Origin: Periplaneta americana
Lineage: Eukaryota > Arthropoda > Insecta > Blattodea > Blattidae
Assembly: GCF_040183065.1 (NCBI RefSeq)
Contig: NC_091122.1
Span: 84,679,455-84,743,454, forward strand
Direction: 5' to 3'
DNA length: 64,000 nt
Positions 57,676 through 64,000 of this stretch are shown here, piece by piece. Every line of letters starts with the position of its first letter. The stretch's first letter is position 1. Below the pieces are notes generated by a model that did no database searches, was not told where the DNA came from, and saw only the letters and a list, made by a program, of their open reading frames with translations. The position numbers and the translations under genes are program-made.

Positions 57676-60310
57676 ATTTTTGCTGTTTGAGATGAAGGTT
57701 GTGTTTAGAGAGACTATTGATAGAATAGAAACAACAAATATAATTGACACAATGAATCAAATTCTCGATCACTTAATCACAGAGGATAAAGAGGAAGATG
57801 ACAACGAACAACACCAAAACATTAGAAAGGAGATAGACGAACCAATTAATACTAACGATGATAGAGAATTTACTGCAGATGAAATAAGAAAAACGTTTGA
57901 GAGCTTCAACAGCAAGAAAGCACCAGGCCTAGATGGAATTACTAGAGAAATACTTCTACGTACGTTCAAAATCTTCCCTGATACTCTAACGACAATATAT
58001 AATGAATGCTTAAGCAGAGGATGCTTTCCCAAAATATGGAAAACAGCAAATCTAATTCTAATAACGAAACCCGGGAAGGAAACCGACATGCATCCATCCA
58101 AGTATCGACCCATAAGCTTACTGAATTTTGGAGGAAAAGCTTTAGAAAAACTCCTCATTAATAGAATAAATTACCATCTGTACACAAATGACATACTGAA
58201 ACAAAATCAATATAGGTTTATACCACAGAAGAATACGATAGATGCAACAATGGAAGCAAAAAACTTTATAGAACCGGAATTAGAAAAAAGGAACGTAGTA
58301 ATAATGGCAAGTCTTGACGTTGAGAAAGCTTTCGACGCAGCTTGGTAGCCAAGCATCCTAAAGAATTTGAAAGATACAGAATGTCCAAGAAATTTGTATC
58401 ATCTCAGTAAAGAATATTTCAGTCAAAGGTATGCAGTACTGTCAAACAACAACATCAGAGTCGAAAGAAATGTCACAAAAGGATGCCCCCAAGGATCAAG
58501 CTGCGGGCCTGGTTTTTGGAATCTGCTATATAATTCACTGCTCAGCCTAAAGTTCACAACACATTCAAAAGCAATAGCCTTTGCCGACGACCTATTAATA
58601 TTGACCAAAGGAGAATCTATTGCAGAAGCTGAAAACTATATGGATATAGAAATGAACAAAATAACAAATTGGGCTAAAAACAATAAACTAAGGTTCAATG
58701 AATGTAAATCTAAGGTAATGCTGCTTTCCAGAAGGAAACGAAGAGAAAGAAAGGTTATACAGATTTATCTTAATTACAAACCTCTAGAGCAAGTCAACGC
58801 CATAAAATATCTGGGAATAATATTTGATAATAAACTAACCTTTAGAGACCATATCAATTATGTAGCAGAAAAGTATACAAAATTAATATTCACGCTCTCA
58901 AAAACAGCCAAACTAACATGGGGTTTAAAGCACGAAGCTCTGAAAACTATTTACAAAGGAGGAATATTGCCACTAATTTTATATGGAGCCCCAGTGTGGA
59001 AAAGAATAATGGACAATAAATTCTATAAAACTAAGATTATTAGAATACAAAGGCTCATAAATATAAAAATAGCAAAGGCATACCGAACTGTATCCAATGA
59101 TGCACTGTGCGTGATAACGGGAATAATCCCAATAAACATCCAAATAGAGGAGACAGCAGAGTATTACCGAGTTGTCAAAAGAAGCAGAAACCAACATGAC
59201 CACGAGAACAGGAATCAGATTGACCATGATATGGAGTTAAAATATTGGCAGCATCCACCTGACCACGTAAAAATCAGAGAAGGAAAAGAGGACAACGAAT
59301 ATAATATAATTAAAATCTTCACAGATGGGAGCAAAGGTGAACTCAGTGTTGGAGCAGGAGTAGCTATATTCAAAGAAGGCAACCTGGAAGAAGCGCTAAA
59401 ATACAGGCTGAATGGCAAATGTTCCAACAATCAGGCTGAACAACTAGCCATATTAAAAGCTATTCAACATGTACAGACTCTGGAAAGTCAACAGCAAAAA
59501 ATTTCAATATTTACAGACAGCAGGATAACATTAGGCTCCCTTAGAAATCAAGCAAATCATACGCATCTTATAGAAGAAATCAGAAGAGAAGTAAAGGAAG
59601 CGGAGAGGAAGAAGTGGAAAATAGCATTCAACTGGATTAAGGCCCACGCTGGACACGAGGCGAATGAATTAGCAGATCAACTTGCGAAGGAGGCAGCACG
59701 CTCCGAGGATATTCCAGAGAGCTACAGCAAGACACCAAAAAGTGCAGTGAAAGGTGAAATACACACTCTCAGTTTAGTGAAGTGGCAAAACGAATGGGAC
59801 AACACAGCAAAAGGACAAATCACAAAATCTTTCTTCCCAAATATAAACGATCGATTAAAATTGAAACTTAACATAACCCCAAACTTCACAACTATAATAA
59901 CAGGACACGGAAATATAAAATCTTATCTACATAAATATAAAATTATAGATAGCCCATTATGTCCATGCAACAATGACGAACAAACGATAGATCATTTGTT
60001 ATACAATTGTAAATTACTTGAGAGAGAAAGAGACATTCTGAAAGCGGCAGTTCTAAAGTCTGAAAACTGGCCAGTGAATAAAGACAAACTAGTGCACAAA
60101 TACTAAAAGAACTTAATCAAATTTACTAACAATATACTGTTTGACAAATTACAATGAAAGAAAAGTACATAATTCATCCATCTATATTGCCTATAAAGAA
60201 ACTCTTAGAACAATATAAAGTAATTTTATGAACATAGTTTAAGTTAAACCAATGCATGTAGTATTACTCCACAGTAATGGAGCATGTAAAAAACAAAATA
60301 TATATAACTG
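57676..60310 (+). mobile_element. R1/I-like LINE with RNase H, 5'-truncated
   Basis: Coding starts between the endonuclease and RT domains at about 57676, immediately beside the 5'-truncated end of the minus-strand fragment. The 3' UTR (60107 to about 60310) is AT-rich without a clear tail. Domain order RT then RNase H then Cys/His finger fits R1- or I-type LINEs. Confidence 0.7.
57680..60106 (+). pseudogene. Reverse transcriptase-RNase H polyprotein with one in-frame stop
   Basis: Two open parts, 222 and 579 codons, lie in the same frame, separated by TAG at 58346-58348. RT: FNSKKAPGLDGITREILLRT, LILITKPGKETDMHPSKYRP, MASLDVEKAFDAAW (first Asp), then the stop, then GCPQGSSCGPGFWNLLYNSL, AIAFADDLLILTKG (Asp pair), NAIKYLGIIFDNKLTFRDHI. 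RNase H: KIFTDGSKGELSVGAGVAIF (D), NNQAEQLAILKAIQ (E), SIFTDSRITLGSLR (D), NWIKAHAGHEANELADQLAK (H, D): all catalytic residues present. The tail CPCNNDEQTIDHLLYNC is a CxC..H..C finger. The TAG replaces what is probably a second Trp codon (W then W/stop), a one-base change. Endonuclease missing. Confidence 0.85.
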
Positions 60311-61971
60311 AATTCTTAAAGTGTATATGCGTATTTCTTATCTGTGATTAGGTCACACATTCTACAAGTCATTTCAGTCGAATTGTTTTATTTTACTACA
60401 ATGACAATAAATAATTTAAAAAAAGTGCTACTAGTAAAATGTAATTCGTTATAATCAATATATTATAACCATTACCATTATCATCACATATCTAAGATGG
60501 ACTATTTTGTCAGATTCCTTTTCTTGTGAGAAGTACTATGCACATAGAAAAATAGTGTTGTTCTTTAGACATATGGCTGTATTTATCTATTTATTTACTT
60601 ATTTAGGCCTAGTAGAGCCTGAGTGTTCATTGATTGTAGATACAATTGCTCGAAAAGGTGTTTTAAAATACAAATTATGAATTAGACCATCCACAGACCG
60701 ACTATTCAAAAATAGTCGGAATGACTGATAGTTTCAATCTTCATCTCGAAAATTTGTACAAAAGTAATAATACAAATATTTAAAAAAAATAGTTTCAAAG
60801 TAAATTTCTAATTCAATTTTCAGCTATCGCCATTACATTAAAGGAATGAAACAGTATTTATAACCCATAAAATTAATAAATAATAAATATTCTTAAAAGT
60901 ATATATTTTTAATCTTTATACAAGAGGTATCACAGTCATACTGTAATTTTTTCCAAATTACTTAGATAAATCTACATCTTAATATAGTCAGATTCAAGTT
61001 CCAACTAAAAATTCAGTCTTATGTTTTTATAACTATCAACGTGGGTAAATATTAATAAAGGTACTGAACGAAAATAAATACATTAATGAATGTGCTTAAT
61101 TATCCATATTACAAGAAGATACTGAAGTACACATAGACAGAGATCTATACATTTATGCCGGCACAAGTTCTTCTTCGTACTCTGAATTCAAACATAATGC
61201 AATTATTCGAAATGAAAGTTTGAAATCAGTAAGGAATTGTTCAAAATCGAAATCAATGTATAAATACCGATTTGAATTACACATTTTCTGACTTTTATAA
61301 AATGTGGGGAAGGTAAAATGTCGCAATGAATGTACTCCAAGAATGGATATTTCAGTGTTGCAGGAGATAATATGATGATATAAAACCAAAGTGAAATATT
61401 GGCACATCACAAGAAAAAGAGTACCTCTTTTTTTTCAGAGAGCAATACAACATAACAATTAAAATAATAAGAATTCCATCATCAAAGTTATCATCATATC
61501 CATATCACTATGGGCATAAATATAGCGTCTATACCTATTCATTTTCAAATGACTGAGGATTTTGAAGCAATATTTATATATTCACAACAAACGAGATGAT
61601 GTTAGAATGATGTAAGGTTACCGGCTAAAATACAGGACAAAAGGAATACCCAGTTCTCAGAGAAAGATGAATTATTAATAAACTATTATAACGTCAGATA
61701 AATAGTATTTTCAAAATTTCTTCAGATTCATTGAGTAAATATTTAAACATTAATGCAAACAGAAAAGATGAAAACCGATTTTCTAAATTAATTTGAAATG
61801 GTTAACTGAGTAAAAATGTTGCCAAAAGATGAAAAATACAGAATTATTTCTCTAAGAAATTATATTTTGTTTAACAACAAATGAGGAATATGATGATTAT
61901 TACGACTATGATAATTATGAAAAAGGTAAAGTTATATACATTATTGGCATTAATATATAATCTTTTCTAAG
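60311..61971. other. No gene seen; small hairpin at 60698-60719
   Basis: AT-rich. CCGACTATT and its inverse AATAGTCGG form a 9-bp stem with a 4-base loop. Small frames such as 61153-61410 have no motif. Confidence 0.45.
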
Positions 61972-62010
61972 TAGTATATATATATATACATACATACATA
62001 CATACATACA

Positions 62011-62042
<32 letters not shown>
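61972..62042. repeat. (TA)n(CATA)n microsatellite
   Basis: A short TA run passes into about 13 CATA units. Confidence 0.95.
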
Positions 62043-62043
<1 letters not shown>

Positions 62044-62102
62044 TATTTTGTTTTCTCTTGTACGGAGGAGGGACCAGAAGGCTTACACTGTAGCCTGAGG
62101 CT

Positions 62103-62915
62103 TATTAGATAAGATAGAACTTTATTGTCGAAGGCATAATGTATGCATAGACATGGTTAAATATATACAATTACAATTTAATTTAAAATAAGTCAAATAT
62201 AAAAAAAACATTATTCATTTCGAGGGCCCATGCGTGCATCCTCAAGATTGTAGGGACACAATTTTATTAATTTCGTTTTTATATAATTCCTAAATTTCAG
62301 AGAATTTTTGTATATTTGATGTCATCAGGCAAACTATTGTAGATTTTGATACCAAAGACCATATATGTTCTATTAGTGTTTGTAAGATGGTGTGCTGGAA
62401 TAGTTAAACTGTTTTTGTTATGAGTATCGTAGGTATGGAAGTCACAATTTTGGTGAAAATCAGACAGATTTTTATAAATTAGTTGTAAAACATTAAAAAT
62501 ATATAAACCATAAACAGTAAGAATATTATATTGTAAAAAAATGTTCCCTACAAGAGGTCCTACTGTCAACGCCCCATATGCATCTGACAATACGCTTTTG
62601 AGCAATAAATATATCATTCAGCATGGTTCCAGATCCCGAAAAACAAATACCCTATGAAAGCCTTGACTCGACGTGTGCGAAATAATAAGACATTAATACA
62701 TCGTGATTTATTATCGTCCTCAAAATTCTGATTTAATAACAAATGCTATTGAGTTTAGAAATTAAACTTGTGCAATGGGGTCTCCAAGACAAACAATTAT
62801 CAAATGTAACGCCTAAGAATTTAGTAGTTTCCCATTTACATAAGTATTGACCTTGAATAGAAATATTAATGTCCTCCAAATTTTTCTTGTGCTTACCACT
62901 CCTATTCTTGTGAAT
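62103..62915 (-). pseudogene. Jockey-like LINE, C-terminal part
   Basis: Minus-strand blocks: WETTKFLGVTFDNCLSWRPH near 62780-62840, then SLISKLNSICY, then IFIAQKRIVRCIWG near 62590-62620, then LTVYGLYIFNVLQLIYKNLS, FHTYDTHNKNSLTIPAHHLT and YMVFGIKIYNSLPDDIKYTK in an open frame (62297-62617). This is the post-RT region of Jockey-type LINEs. It ends in a tail reading TCTTATCT on the minus strand. The catalytic RT and the endonuclease are absent. Several frameshifts. Confidence 0.75.
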
Positions 62916-62984
62916 GTTTCGGTAGCAGAACGGCCGCGCTCACGTACAAGTACAGCAAGCCGCACCGTGAACTTAACCCGGGAT

Positions 62985-63075
62985 ATTGTATGATGAAGAT
63001 GATAATAATATGTGAATTAATGATGGCGAAATGAGTCCGAGATCCATCGCCGAAAATTACGTAGCACGTATGTGG
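62985..63075 (-). mobile_element. SINE 3' fragment
   Basis: On the minus strand GTAATTTTCGGCGATGGATC and TCGGACTCATTTCGCCATCA match the 3' half of the SINE families at 9.0 and 44.0 kb. The tRNA-like head is missing or unrecognisable. Confidence 0.6.
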
Positions 63076-63589
63076 CATAAGCACAAGTTATTCGTAATCG
63101 TCTTCGCTATCAGTTTTTTCACAGTTTTCGCTTGAATTAAAATTCAGTGTGCACGCTACATATCTTAGGTAAATAGGCTATCCAACTGTCCGCCATCTTT
63201 ATATTCTTCTTATCTTTGCACTACAGTTAGTAGTCGCTCCTGGTTGTTAATATACTTCTTGTTCAGGACTGGTCTCACATTCCTCTGTCCTCCAAGGAGC
63301 CTTGTAGGCCTACTACCTTGTTCATTGTCATGTTGTTTGCTTTGAGCTTATCTACAAATTTTCAGAGTGAAGGTTGAAGTGTAGAAACTGCTTTCTGGAA
63401 CTTACTGTGTCAGGCTTCGATAGCATTGTTGGACTGAATTATTTTTGCCATTTTCACTAAAGTAATTTAGTTATAAATCAGGATTTTGTAAAAGTAGTGA
63501 CAATGAAAATTAAAATAATTCTAAACCGAATACGAACGATGTAGAATGCTAGGATATAATCGAGTAATTGCTAGTGCTATGATACAGCG
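63076..63589. other. No gene seen
   Basis: AT-rich sequence without recognised motifs. Confidence 0.4.
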
Positions 63590-63730
63590 AATAAAACCGG
63601 ATGACCATTATGCCCGTGATACCGAAACGTGGCATTACCCGAGTATCGTTGTACCGTAATGTCGTATTAACTGACATGTCTTATTGGCCGAAATGTCGTA
63701 TGACCGAAAAGATTCGTGACCTAAAAAGAG
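63590..63730 (+). repeat. Short-phrase repeat (ACCGAAATGTCGTAT)
   Basis: A phrase of about 22-25 bp built on CCGAAA(T/C)GT and TGTCGTAT recurs four to five times in diverged form: ATACCGAAACGTGGCAT, TACCGTAATGTCGTATTA, GGCCGAAATGTCGTATGA, GACCGAAAAG. The remaining sequence to 64000 shows nothing I recognise. Confidence 0.6.
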
Positions 63731-64000
63731 AGACCAAAACCGCCCGAAACTTAATTATAACTTATGATTAAAATGTACGTTCACTTTATACCGCTAAAAT
63801 ATTACATGGAATATACCTTATATAAACTAATACAATTTTATGTACAATCATAAATCCACAATAAAGATACATTAAAGCAATATAGTGCCTTTATATCAAT
63901 AAAATATTATTAATTGGACAATAGTTCAACTTTATTTTTAAAGATTTGGACCTACTTCTGTCATATACTTCTGCAACACGTGGCTATAAAATGTTCTGTT

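Overview
The window reads as AT-rich insect nuclear DNA. It has no bacterial gene layout and no operons, long stretches without reading frames, many di-, tri- and tetranucleotide microsatellites, tRNA-derived SINEs, and remains of most large classes of eukaryotic transposable element. The SINE sequence and the non-LTR retrotransposon protein ends (for example a C-terminus reading [15 protein letters not shown]) look like repeat families I associate with cockroaches, most likely Periplaneta americana or a close relative. That assignment is recognition from memory, not a search result. I see no convincing host gene. Every protein-like segment I can identify belongs to a mobile element, so the window is probably intergenic or deep intronic.

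Layout. 0-9.3 kb: the tail of an R2-type retrotransposon with a restriction-like endonuclease, a decayed RTE-like LINE interrupted by a TTAA-ended element, a hAT fragment, a long RTE-like LINE on the minus strand (3.8-6.1 kb), a hAT transposase gene (7.0-8.3 kb) and a full SINE. 9.8-24 kb: mostly DNA elements recognised by terminal inverted repeats (TIRs). These are a mariner-type element, a CCATAGTG MITE, a pogo-like element with a PHD-like transposase tail, a 2.2-kb element containing two smaller MITEs, a mariner pseudogene and a fold-back MITE. A 350-bp internally deleted retrotransposon sits inside an (ATT)n microsatellite at 14.3 kb. 24-34.6 kb: several mariner and LINE remnants, a SINE with an 11-bp target duplication, and a Harbinger-like element with a Myb/SANT-like ORF. 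34.6-44.3 kb: a non-autonomous Helitron between two inverted arms, then an old Jockey/CR1-like LINE carrying a LINE fragment, a hAT transposon, a minisatellite and a SINE. 45.6-51.3 kb: three more TIR elements, one split by a mariner remnant, and a second fold-back MITE. 53.1-57.1 kb: a TTAA-ended TIR element split by a nearly full-length RTE-like LINE. 57.1-60.3 kb: two head-to-head truncated LINEs, one with RT and RNase H domains broken by one stop codon. 62-64 kb: a Jockey-like LINE tail, a SINE fragment and a short-phrase repeat.

How the parts relate. There is no pathway here; the logic is insertion order. SINEs and MITEs sit inside older LINEs and transposons, and LINEs sit inside MITEs, so relative ages can be read from the nesting. 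Autonomous families present (RTE-like LINE, mariner, hAT, pogo-like, Harbinger-like) are plausible sources of enzymes for the non-autonomous copies beside them. The closest to an intact autonomous element is the RTE-like LINE at 53.7-56.8 kb, which looks one frameshift away from a single open polyprotein.
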